DNA of 8,576 nt from Flavobacterium sp. (GTDB lineage Bacteria > Bacteroidota > Bacteroidia > Flavobacteriales > Flavobacteriaceae), in assembly GCA_024709705.1 (NCBI GenBank), contig JANJWE010000222.1, positions 1 to 8,576 on the forward strand, read 5' to 3'. Both the position numbers and the translations under genes were made by a program. Shown here piece after piece: positions 1-6,358 of this stretch. A model generated the notes under the pieces. The model ran no database searches and had not been told where the DNA came from. It saw only the letters and a list, made by a program, of their open reading frames with translations. Every line of letters starts with the position of its first letter. Within the stretch, counting starts at the first letter, position 1.

Positions 1-173
1 GCTGAAACGGGAACTTTTACATGGGTAAGTGTTGCACCATAGTTTATTACAGACAATTCCATGCCGTTTTTATTTTTAAAAGTATAGCAAAATACGTCTT
101 TTCTATTGGGTAGAAAACCGAAGGATTTGACGTTTTTGGACGGTATAAATTGTGAATTATGGTTTTTTTGCAT
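1..173 (-). CDS. galM: Aldose 1-epimerase (galactose mutarotase), N-terminal part only
   Basis: Reading the minus strand from the ATG at 173-171 gives 57 codons with no stop before the window edge, so the gene is cut and only its N-terminus is visible. The translation contains NGMELSVINYGATLTHVKVP at residues 37-56, which matches the start of the aldose 1-epimerase fold, where an N-Y-G-A segment and a V-P follow the first beta strands. The family interconverts alpha and beta anomers of galactose or glucose, normally feeding the Leloir pathway. The catalytic His and Glu lie further on and cannot be checked. It diverges from a GntR-type regulator that probably controls it. A TAATTTTG promoter box lies about 22 bp upstream of the ATG. 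A different sugar epimerase of the same superfamily remains possible. Confidence 0.75.
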   Translation of the reverse strand, partial: MQKNHNSQFIPSKNVKSFGFLPNRKDVFCYTFKNKNGMELSVINYGATLTHVKVPVS

Positions 174-195
174 GAATTTTTTATAGATATAATAC

Positions 196-203
196 CAAAA
201 TTA
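196..203 (-). promoter_or_regulatory. Bacteroidota -7 box for the galM gene
   Basis: The minus strand reads TAATTTTG, an exact match to TAnnTTTG, the sigma-ABfr type -7 element of Bacteroidota. It ends 22 bp before the galM ATG, which would give a leader of roughly 15 bases. A good TTG at -33 is not seen at the expected spacing. That may mean the promoter needs help, or the match is partly chance in A+T-rich DNA. Confidence 0.5.
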
Positions 204-224
204 GAAAAGAATAAAAAAGAATCA

Positions 225-264
225 TACCGGTACCCACCAGTTTTTTGTATCTTGCCCACCAGTT
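225..264. promoter_or_regulatory. Candidate operator: direct repeat CCCACCAGTT x2 plus TACCGGTA palindrome
   Basis: CCCACCAGTT occurs exactly at 233-242 and again at 255-264, a 22-bp period or about two helical turns, so both copies face the same side of the DNA. The 8-bp palindrome TACCGGTA (225-232) abuts the first copy. Between the copies is TATCTTG (248-254), a one-base-short version of the -7 box that could serve the regulator gene starting at 278. The cluster lies in the divergent gap between galM and the GntR-type regulator, where an autoregulated operator is expected. That the regulator binds here is inference. Confidence 0.5.
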
Positions 265-277
265 AAAACGTCAACCT

Positions 278-1279
278 ATGAAAACCATCGTGATTGATCC
301 GTTGTCGGGAATACCCAAATACAAGCAAATTATAAATTCGGTTGAAATAGCTATAGCCGAAAAACGAATCCAAAAAGGAGACCAACTGCCGTCTGTAAAT
401 AAAATTTGTATGGAGCACGGTATTTCAAGAGATACGGTTTTATTGGCTTATGACGAATTGAAAAAAAGAGGTATTCTTTTTGCTATTCCGGGTAAAGGAT
501 ACTACTTAAAAAGTACCGAGTTTAGTTTTGAACAGCGATTTTTTGTTTTGTTTGACGAATTCAATGCTTTTAAAGAGGATTTGTATGTTTCGTTTATGGA
601 AGCAATTGACAATCAAGCTCAAATTGATATCTATTTTCATCACTTTAATGAAGTGTTGTTTCGAAAATTAATCAACGAAAGCAATGGGTTGTATTCCAAA
701 TACATCATTATGTCAACTCATCTCAAAGGAGCCGCCGAAGCTATACAAGTATTGCCGGAAAATGATGTGTATATTTTAGATCAAACCCGAGAAGAGTTCA
801 AGAAATATCCGGCAATTTTTCAAAATTTTGAGGAAGATATTTTTCAATCATTACAAGAGGCATTGGGTTTACTCAAAAAATTTAAAAAATTGGTATTGAT
901 ATATCCGGGATTCAAAGAACCTTACGGAATGGTAGTCGGATTTGAACAATTTGCAAGAGAGTTTTCTTTTCCAAGTGAAGTGATAACCGATTTTCAACAG
1001 GGTCAAGATATTGAAAAAGGGACAGTCTACCTTATTCCCAACGACAGACATTTGGTTCAGGTGTTGGAACAAGCCAATAGCCAACATCTTACTATTGCTC
1101 AAGATTTTGGGATTATATCTTATAACGATACGCCTTTAAAAAAAGTGGTAGCCAATGGCATTACGACAATTTCAACCGATTTTCAATTTATGGGAAAATG
1201 TTTGGCCGATATGGTTTTGCATAACAAAAAATTGAGCATCCAAAATCCCTGTCGATTGCTGATTCGAAATTCCATTTAA
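278..1279 (+). CDS. GntR-family transcriptional regulator with PBP1/LacI-like sensor domain
   Basis: This 333-residue protein has an N-terminal GntR winged helix (about residues 8-77). It includes YKQI, LPSV (37-40), the recognition region GISRDTVLLAYDELKKRG (48-65) and the wing PGKGYYL. The rest (about 85-333) resembles a periplasmic sugar-binding or LacI-type sensor, ending with the typical pattern GIISYNDTPL and an ISTDFQFMG segment. Such regulators bind a sugar or sugar phosphate in the cytoplasm and control sugar-use genes. The divergent galM suggests galactose or a related sugar; the effector is not readable. I chose the ATG at 278 because translation from it begins directly with the conserved MKTIVIDPLSGIPKYKQ region. 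An in-frame TTG at 245 would add 11 unconserved-looking residues and run through the candidate operator. No clear terminator follows. Confidence 0.85.
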   Translation: MKTIVIDPLSGIPKYKQIINSVEIAIAEKRIQKGDQLPSVNKICMEHGISRDTVLLAYDELKKRGILFAIPGKGYYLKSTEFSFEQRFFVLFDEFNAFKEDLYVSFMEAIDNQAQIDIYFHHFNEVLFRKLINESNGLYSKYIIMSTHLKGAAEAIQVLPENDVYILDQTREEFKKYPAIFQNFEEDIFQSLQEALGLLKKFKKLVLIYPGFKEPYGMVVGFEQFAREFSFPSEVITDFQQGQDIEKGTVYLIPNDRHLVQVLEQANSQHLTIAQDFGIISYNDTPLKKVVANGITTISTDFQFMGKCLADMVLHNKKLSIQNPCRLLIRNSI

Positions 1280-1320
1280 ATCCTATGATAACTGTCAGTC
1301 TTTTAGCCGGTTATTTTTTG

Positions 1321-1328
1321 TAACTTTG
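1321..1328 (+). promoter_or_regulatory. -7 box of the mlaEFD operon promoter
   Basis: TAACTTTG matches TAnnTTTG exactly and lies 27 bp upstream of the mlaE ATG, predicting a leader of about 20 bases. No convincing TTG -33 element is seen. The 76-bp gap after the regulator gene, together with this box, argues that mlaEFD is transcribed on its own rather than only by read-through. Confidence 0.6.
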
Positions 1329-1355
1329 GTAGTGTAAATGTAAAAAAAAGACCCA

Positions 1356-2132
1356 ATGCTAAAAGCGATTCAATTTTCGTTACTCTCTTTTTTAGAGGAA
1401 ATTGGGGATTTGACCTTCTTCACTCAACGGTTTTTTAAACAGCTTTTTAATGGGGCTTTTGAGGGGAAAGAGTTCCTGAAACAATGTTATAGTATTGGAT
1501 ATAAATCACTGCTTTTAGTTGGATTAACCGGTTTTATCATAGGATTGGTTTTTACGTTACAATCGCGTCCTACACTACAAGAATTTGGGGCTGTTTCTTG
1601 GATTCCATCAATGGTAAGTATTTCGATTATTCGCGAAATCGGCCCCATCATTACGGCTCTCATTTGTGCCGGAAAAGTAGGGTCGGGTATGGGTGCCGAG
1701 TTGGGCTCTATGCGAGTTACCGAGCAAATAGATGCCATGGAAGTATCGGGAACCAATCCGTTTAAATTTTTGGTGGTAACCCGAATTTTAGCCGCTACTC
1801 TCATGTTGCCTTTGTTGGTTATTTTTGGGGATGCAGTTGCCGTATTCGGGTCGTTTTTGGTAGAACATTTTAAAGGAAATGTTTCTTTTATGTTGTATTT
1901 CAATCAGGTATTTACGTCTCTGGAGTTTGGCGATTTGATACCGGCTACTATTAAATCGTTCTTCTTTGGCTTTGCCATCGGATTGGTAGGATGTTACAAA
2001 GGCTATACGTGCAAACGCGGCACTGTGGGCGTGGGAATGGCCGCCAATAGTGCGGTGGTGTATACCTCTGTTTTACTCTTTGTACTCGATTTTATCGCCG
2101 TATTTGTAACCGATTTGTTTTACGATTTGTAA
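1356..2132 (+). CDS. mlaE: MlaE-family ABC transporter permease (lipid transport)
   Basis: This 258-residue inner-membrane permease is close to E. coli MlaE (260) in length. It shows the family's most conserved block: REIGPIITALICAGKVGSG (93-111), then GAELGSMRVTEQIDAMEVSG (113-132), the cytoplasmic coupling stretch that contacts the ATPase. Hydrophobic segments lie near 50-70, 84-105, 138-165, 195-215 and 236-256; the amphipathic N-terminus (about 5-45) likely lies along the membrane as in MlaE. It forms the membrane core of an MCE transporter moving phospholipids between the inner and outer membrane, with MlaF as ATPase and MlaD as periplasmic ring. mlaF follows 11 bp later. Direction of lipid transport cannot be judged from sequence. 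An A-rich stretch rather than a Shine-Dalgarno sequence precedes the ATG, as usual in this phylum. Confidence 0.93.
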   Translation: MLKAIQFSLLSFLEEIGDLTFFTQRFFKQLFNGAFEGKEFLKQCYSIGYKSLLLVGLTGFIIGLVFTLQSRPTLQEFGAVSWIPSMVSISIIREIGPIITALICAGKVGSGMGAELGSMRVTEQIDAMEVSGTNPFKFLVVTRILAATLMLPLLVIFGDAVAVFGSFLVEHFKGNVSFMLYFNQVFTSLEFGDLIPATIKSFFFGFAIGLVGCYKGYTCKRGTVGVGMAANSAVVYTSVLLFVLDFIAVFVTDLFYDL

Positions 2133-2143
2133 CAAAATAGACT

Positions 2144-2887
2144 ATGAAAAATACGCAAAAACCGGTTATACAAGTGAACCAATTATTTAAAAGTTTTGGC
2201 ACTCATCCTGTTTTAAAGGGATTTAATTTAGAGTTGTTTGAAGGCGAAAACTTGGTTGTCATGGGGAAATCGGGTTCCGGAAAATCGGTATTAATCAAAT
2301 GTATCATTGGGTTGGAAACACCTGATTCCGGATCGATAGAAATTTATGGTAAGCCAACGGAAACTTTTGATGAGGCAGAGTGGAATGAGATGCGAACTCA
2401 GGTTGGATTTTTATTTCAAGGCAGTGCATTATACGATTCGATGTCGGTTCGTGAAAATTTAGAGTTTCCCTTGCGAAGACATCGAAGTAAATTTATAAAT
2501 TCCAAAGACAATACCACTTTGGTTCTGGAAGCACTCGAAAATGTAGGGTTGGCTCACTCTATCGATTTGATGCCTAGTGAATTATCCGGAGGAATGAAAA
2601 GACGAATAGCTCTGGCTCGAACACTTATCTTAAAACCTAAAATTATTTTGTATGACGAACCAACTACGGGACTCGACCCTATTACAGCTAAAGAAATTAT
2701 CGCTTTAATGAAAGAGGTGCAACAAAAGTATTCTACTTCTTCTATCATCATTACGCACGATGTAGATTGTGCTCGAGTTATTGCCAATAGAATGGTGCTC
2801 TTGGTAGACGGCGTTAATTATGCTCAAGGAACTTACACCGAATTGCAAAATAGTAATGACCCTACTATTCAAGCTTTTTTTAAATAA
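2144..2887 (+). CDS. mlaF: MlaF-family ABC transporter ATP-binding protein
   Basis: This 247-residue ABC ATPase is complete. It has Walker A GKSGSGKS (41-48), a Q-loop in FLFQGSALYDSMSV (Q92), the signature LSGGM (147-151) followed by KRR, Walker B IILYDE (167-172) with the catalytic Glu, a D-loop in GLDP and the switch His in ITHD (H205). The sequence after the Q-loop (GSALYDSMSVRENL) and the variant signature LSGGMKRR are typical of the MlaF/Ttg2A/Mkl group rather than general importers. It powers the MlaE-MlaD lipid transporter from the cytoplasmic face. It starts 11 bp after mlaE and ends 7 bp before mlaD, so the three are almost certainly one transcript. No mlaB (STAS partner of MlaF in E. 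coli) is seen in the window. Confidence 0.94.
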   Translation: MKNTQKPVIQVNQLFKSFGTHPVLKGFNLELFEGENLVVMGKSGSGKSVLIKCIIGLETPDSGSIEIYGKPTETFDEAEWNEMRTQVGFLFQGSALYDSMSVRENLEFPLRRHRSKFINSKDNTTLVLEALENVGLAHSIDLMPSELSGGMKRRIALARTLILKPKIILYDEPTTGLDPITAKEIIALMKEVQQKYSTSSIIITHDVDCARVIANRMVLLVDGVNYAQGTYTELQNSNDPTIQAFFK

Positions 2888-2894
2888 CACAAAA

Positions 2895-3875
2895 ATGGAA
2901 AATTCAACTCAAGAAAAAACAAAACTCGGAATGTTTGTCCTACTCGGATTGGCTCTTTTTGTAATAGCCATTTATCTCATAGGCAATAAACAGAGCATGT
3001 TTGGCAATAATATCCTGATAAAAGCAACTTTTTCCAATGTCAACGGATTGCAAATTGGAAATAACGTGCGGTATTCCGGAATTGATATAGGCACTGTTAA
3101 AGCCATTGAAATGGCCAACGATTCGGTTATAGAAGTAACCCTTGCCATACAAACCAAAATAGCCCAACATATCAAAACCGATGCGATTGCTTCCATAACT
3201 TCAGACGGTTTGGTGGGCAACCGAGTAATCAATATCATACCCGGAAAAAAAGGGGTGCAACCCATACAAACGGGAGATTACATTCAAACCTACAGTCGGA
3301 TTGGGACCGATGCCATTTTGGAAACTTTAAATGTAACCAATGAAAATGCCGCTTTGCTCACCGCTGATTTATTGAAGATTACGAAGAAAATCAATGAAGG
3401 AACCGGTACAGTAGGGGCCTTGTTGAACGATAGTCTTATGGCCCAAGATTTAAAAGTCTCCCTACAGCAAATTCGAAAAACTACAGCGGGAACCCAGCAA
3501 ACGGTTGAAAAATTGAATGCGATGCTTGTGAGTTTAGATCAAAAGGACAATGTAGTGGGCGTGTTGAAAGATACGGCAGTGGCCGGACAAATCAAGAAAA
3601 TGGTGGGAACATTGCATCAATCAAGTAAAGACATATCGGGGGCTGTGACCCATCTGAATCAAACGATTTTAAATGTAAAAGAAGGGCAAGGAGCTCTCAA
3701 TTATTTGTCAAACAATCCCAAATTGGTTCAACAAATCGATTCTACTATGATTCTTTTGAATCAAGCCGGAATAAAACTCAATCAAGATTTGGAAGCTTTA
3801 CAACATCATTTTTTATTCAGAGGGTATTTTAAAAAATTAGAAAAAGAAAAACAAAAAGAAGCCAAAAAGCAATAG
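2895..3875 (+). CDS. mlaD: MCE-domain substrate-binding protein (MlaD family)
   Basis: I start this 326-residue protein at the ATG at 2895. The open frame runs back to 2820, but that part overlaps mlaF. Residues 11-30 form a single N-terminal membrane anchor, followed by an MCE domain (about 39-117) with FSNVNGLQIGNNVRYSGIDI and DGLVGNRVINI. MCE proteins assemble as periplasmic rings that bind lipids on top of MlaE. The C-terminal part is long: E. coli MlaD has about 183 residues in total. Here residues 135-326 are mostly predicted helix and hold three related motifs: EGTGTVGALLNDSLM (167-181), KDNVVGVLKDTAVAG (217-231) and EGQGALNYLSNNPKL (263-277). The tail ends FLFRGYFKKLEKEKQ and is very Lys-rich. 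The long tail may form a tube or coil across the periplasm, as in PqiB- or Mce-type proteins; that is inference. mlaC is absent from the window. Confidence 0.9.
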   Translation: MENSTQEKTKLGMFVLLGLALFVIAIYLIGNKQSMFGNNILIKATFSNVNGLQIGNNVRYSGIDIGTVKAIEMANDSVIEVTLAIQTKIAQHIKTDAIASITSDGLVGNRVINIIPGKKGVQPIQTGDYIQTYSRIGTDAILETLNVTNENAALLTADLLKITKKINEGTGTVGALLNDSLMAQDLKVSLQQIRKTTAGTQQTVEKLNAMLVSLDQKDNVVGVLKDTAVAGQIKKMVGTLHQSSKDISGAVTHLNQTILNVKEGQGALNYLSNNPKLVQQIDSTMILLNQAGIKLNQDLEALQHHFLFRGYFKKLEKEKQKEAKKQ

Positions 3876-3957
3876 CTCTGTTGGTTTTTTTGGATTATTC
3901 CATGACCGAAAATTTTGGAAAATTCAGCTCGAAAAGACAATTTTAGCTAAAAAAATA

Positions 3958-3965
3958 TATATTTG
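3958..3965 (+). promoter_or_regulatory. -7 box for the riboswitch-clcF transcript
   Basis: TATATTTG matches TAnnTTTG exactly. Transcription would start at about 3971-3973, right at the first paired base of the fluoride aptamer (3973). That places the aptamer at the very 5' end of the RNA. No good -33 TTG was found at normal spacing. The agreement between the predicted start and the aptamer edge strengthens both calls. Confidence 0.65.
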
Positions 3966-3972
3966 TAATCCC

Positions 3973-4024
3973 TAGGAAATGGTGTTCTTCCTAACCCAAC
4001 CGCTCTTTTGAGCTGATGACGCCT
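3973..4024 (+). promoter_or_regulatory. Fluoride riboswitch aptamer (crcB motif)
   Basis: The segment follows the crcB consensus. A first hairpin TAGGAA (3973-3978) / TTCCTA (3988-3993) has a loop beginning ATGG. Then comes AACCGCTC with a second hairpin GCTC-TTTT-GAGC (4002-4013), then the strongly conserved 3' end CTGATGACGCCT (4013-4024). The loop GGTGTT (3981-3986) can pair with GACGCC (4018-4023) as the pseudoknot that encloses the Mg-coordinated fluoride ion in known structures. The first loop is nine bases, apparently one longer (C3987) than the usual form. It lies 36 bases before a CLC antiporter gene, one of the two classical partners of this riboswitch (crcB/fluc and eriC-F). A covariance search with the Rfam crcB/fluoride model would settle it. 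Confidence 0.93.
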
Positions 4025-4056
4025 GATTTATAGCATTGTCAAACCTTTGAATCAGG
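4022..4056 (+). promoter_or_regulatory. Likely expression platform of the fluoride riboswitch
   Basis: CCTGATT (4022-4028) is complementary to AATCAGG (4050-4056), extended inward by a U-G and an A-U pair, with a 17-base loop. The 3' strand ends three bases before the clcF ATG at 4060 and covers the only purine-rich AGGA near it (4054-4057). Bases C4022 and C4023 also belong to the fluoride pseudoknot, so the full hairpin and the ligand-bound fold compete. No T-run follows, so control of translation fits better than termination. The direction (fluoride frees the start) is inferred. Confidence 0.55.
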
Positions 4057-4059
4057 AAT

Positions 4060-5397
4060 ATGAGCTTATTTTCTAAAATGAAATCTTTTATTTTTCGTGT
4101 TTTAAACCGTTCGGTTTGGAATTGGAGTACGGCAAAAGATACCGCTGTTTATTTAGTGAAATGGTCCTTTTGGGCTTTGGTGTTGGGTCTTTTCGTAGGT
4201 TCGGCCTCTGCCGGATTTTTGGTGTCTCTGGATTGGGTTACTACCACTCGAGAAAACCATTTGTGGCTGATTGCATTTTTACCTCTTGCCGGATTTTTAA
4301 TTGGGCTTATTTACCATTATTACGGTAAAGAAGTACAAGCCGGAAACAATCTTCTACTGGATACTTTACACACACCTAAAGAAAAAATTCCGTTTAAGAT
4401 GGCTCCTTTGGTATATTTGGGAACCTTAATCACGCATTTTTTTGGTGGGTCGGCTGGGCGTGAAGGAACCGCTGTTCAAATGGCCGGTGCTATAGGAGAC
4501 CAATTGGCTCCTTGGTTTAAACTCAATCCTGAAGAGCCAAAGACACTCCTAACGGCCTCTATAGCTGCCGGTTTTGCCTCTGTGTTTGGTACACCATTGG
4601 CCGGTGCAGTGTTTGGTTTAGAGGTTGCTCGCATTGGGAAAGTGCGTTACCAATCTCTTTTTCCGGTTTTTGCGACGGCTATTTGGGCTAGTTTTATAAC
4701 GGATGCCTGGCAAGTAGAGCATACGCATTATCCTATTTTAGAGAAACTTACTTGGGAACCCTTACATTTGGTTTACATTACCGGTGCCGGAATTGTGTTT
4801 GGAATCACGGCAGCTCTTTTTAGTAAACTCATGCACAGTACCGGCTCTGTTTTTAAACGAGCCATAGCCTATCCGCCATTACGGCCTTTTTGGGGTGGGG
4901 TAATGGTGGCTTTGTTGGTTGCCCTACTAGGAACCTCAAAATATATAGGCTTGGGAATTCCTACTATTTTACAGGCTTTTGAAGAAGCCTCGCCTTTTAC
5001 CGATTTTGCCCTTAAAATGGGACTTACCATTATTACTCTGGCTTCCGGATTTAAAGGGGGTGAAGTTACCCCGCTTTTTTTCATAGGTGCCACCTTAGGC
5101 AGTGCTCTGTCTTGGGTGTTGCCTTTACCAACGGCTCTTTTGGCGGCTATGGGATTTGTTGCGGTATTTTCCGGAGCAACCAATACGCCTTTGGCTTGTA
5201 CGATTATGGGATTGGAGTTATTTGGAGTTGAAAATGGTATCTACATAGCCTTAGCATGCGTGGTTGCCTATGTGTGTTCCGGACACCACAGCATCTACAC
5301 AAGTCAGCGTATTGGAGAAGCCAAAAATCCTAAACTGGAAAACCATATCCATCAAAAAATAGAGGATATTCATAGGTCCAACCAAAGCCGGAAGTAA
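4060..5397 (+). CDS. clcF: CLC-type antiporter, probable fluoride/proton antiporter (CLC-F clade)
   Basis: This 445-residue CLC membrane protein keeps the gating-glutamate motif as GREGT (133-137, E135), where chloride CLCs usually have GREGP. The chloride-filter motif GSGIP is replaced by QAGNN (93-97). A second filter region reads GFKGGEVTPLFFIGATLG (330-347), carrying a Glu (E335) inside GGEVTP. These departures fit the CLC-F clade, which exports fluoride in exchange for protons, rather than chloride channels. The upstream fluoride riboswitch supports this independently. Later marks are SGATNTPLACTIMGLELFG (371-389) and HHSIYTSQ (409-416), where Y413 aligns by eye with the anion-coordinating Tyr. 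There are no C-terminal CBS domains. The start at 4060 is the first ATG after the platform hairpin, with AGGA only two bases upstream; ATG 4078 (M7) is an alternative. It is convergent with the TerC-family gene. Confidence 0.88.
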   Translation: MSLFSKMKSFIFRVLNRSVWNWSTAKDTAVYLVKWSFWALVLGLFVGSASAGFLVSLDWVTTTRENHLWLIAFLPLAGFLIGLIYHYYGKEVQAGNNLLLDTLHTPKEKIPFKMAPLVYLGTLITHFFGGSAGREGTAVQMAGAIGDQLAPWFKLNPEEPKTLLTASIAAGFASVFGTPLAGAVFGLEVARIGKVRYQSLFPVFATAIWASFITDAWQVEHTHYPILEKLTWEPLHLVYITGAGIVFGITAALFSKLMHSTGSVFKRAIAYPPLRPFWGGVMVALLVALLGTSKYIGLGIPTILQAFEEASPFTDFALKMGLTIITLASGFKGGEVTPLFFIGATLGSALSWVLPLPTALLAAMGFVAVFSGATNTPLACTIMGLELFGVENGIYIALACVVAYVCSGHHSIYTSQRIGEAKNPKLENHIHQKIEDIHRSNQSRK

Positions 5398-5413
5398 TTT
5401 CTTAGCGGAGAAT

Positions 5414-6358
5414 CTATTTAGGAGTTTCTTTGTGGTTTAACGAAACAAAGATGCCCACACCCAAGGCTACAGCAATAAATCCTAACGAAACCCACTCCGG
5501 AAATTTGTAGTGGTGTACGATCAACATTTTAATTCCTACAAAACTTAAGATGGCGATTAAACTGTATTCCAAATGAGCGAACTTATTGAGCATGTGCGAC
5601 AAAAAGAAATACATGGAACGCAGTCCTAAAATAGCAAAGATATTGGAGCTGAAAACCAAAAACGGATCGGGGGTTATGGCCAAAATAGCCGGCACACTAT
5701 CCAAGGCAAACAATACATCCATAAGTTCTATGACAATCAAAGCTACAAACAAAGGTGTTGCAGCTCTTATGTGTTTTCTTTGCACAAAAAAGTGTTCGTG
5801 CTCCATGTGCATGGTAATGGGCATTACCTTTCTTAGATTTCGGTAGATAAATGATTTTTTGGGGTTAAAATGACTTTCTTCTTTTTTAAACAGCATTTTT
5901 CCGGCGGTGAATAAGAGAAAAAGACCAAAAATATAGGTCATCCAGCTGAATTTGTTTATCAAAATGACGCCAAAGAAAATCATTAAACCTCTAAAAAGGA
6001 TAGCTCCCAAGATGCCCCAAAACAAAACCCGATGTTGGTATTTTTGAGGGATGCGAAAGGAGGAGAAAATAACGGCAATCACAAAAATATTATCCACACT
6101 CAATGACAGTTCGATGAGGTATCCGGTAATAAACTTCATCGAAGCGACCAAAGGCGTGTACTGTTCGGGATTTGCTACATGCCCTTCTTGGTACAACCAA
6201 TAAATCAAACCTGAAAACAAAAAGGAAAGCGTTACCCAAATACCGGTCCAAATACCGGCTTCCTTTGAACTGATTATGTGAGGGGTTTTGTTGAAAACAC
6301 CCAAATCCAGAGCTAAAAATAACAGAATAGCCGTAATAAATAATATCCAAACCAACAT
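5414..6358 (-). CDS. terC: TerC/Alx-family integral membrane protein (metal-ion homeostasis)
   Basis: This 314-residue protein has about eight or nine hydrophobic segments and is close to E. coli Alx (321) in length. The two family signature blocks are intact: ELSLSVDNIFV (83-93, with E83 and D89) and ELMDVLFALDSVPAI (211-225, with D214 and D220). The acidic residues lie inside membrane helices and are the likely cation-binding sites. A charged cytoplasmic loop with HMEHEHF (184-190) separates the two halves. The family is linked to tellurite resistance, manganese export and metal loading of exported enzymes; which of these applies here is not readable. The gene is alone on this strand, 16 bp from the convergent clcF stop, with no terminator between them. 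A weak TACTTTAC box (6389-6382 on the minus strand) lies 23 bp before the ATG. No yybP-ykoY-like leader was recognised. Confidence 0.88.
   Translation of the reverse strand: MLVWILFITAILLFLALDLGVFNKTPHIISSKEAGIWTGIWVTLSFLFSGLIYWLYQEGHVANPEQYTPLVASMKFITGYLIELSLSVDNIFVIAVIFSSFRIPQKYQHRVLFWGILGAILFRGLMIFFGVILINKFSWMTYIFGLFLLFTAGKMLFKKEESHFNPKKSFIYRNLRKVMPITMHMEHEHFFVQRKHIRAATPLFVALIVIELMDVLFALDSVPAILAITPDPFLVFSSNIFAILGLRSMYFFLSHMLNKFAHLEYSLIAILSFVGIKMLIVHHYKFPEWVSLGFIAVALGVGIFVSLNHKETPK

Noticed and set aside
47..259. 70-residue open frame on the minus strand over the left gap
   Set aside because: It overlaps the aldose epimerase start in another frame, runs across the promoter and operator region, and its composition (Lys/Ile/Phe/Asn) looks like translated A+T-rich noncoding DNA.
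1288..1302. Small inverted repeat ACTG-T-CAGT upstream of the mla promoter as a regulator site
   Set aside because: Only four base pairs per arm and not repeated elsewhere in the window; expected by chance.
1487..1903. 138-residue minus-strand frame inside mlaE, and similar antisense frames in mlaF, mlaD and clcF
   Set aside because: These are shadows of strongly coding plus-strand genes, rich in Ser, Thr, Pro and Ile, with no recognisable domain.
2820..2894. Extended N-terminus of MlaD overlapping mlaF
   Set aside because: Those 25 residues are an out-of-frame read of the mlaF end. The ATG at 2895 starts cleanly before the membrane anchor and sits 7 bp after the mlaF stop.
3862..3893. CCAAAAA / TTTTTGG stem spanning the mlaD stop codon as a possible terminator
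   Set aside because: The stem is A-T dominated, interrupted by unequal internal loops and has no T-run after it, so it is not convincing. How mlaEFD transcription ends remains open.
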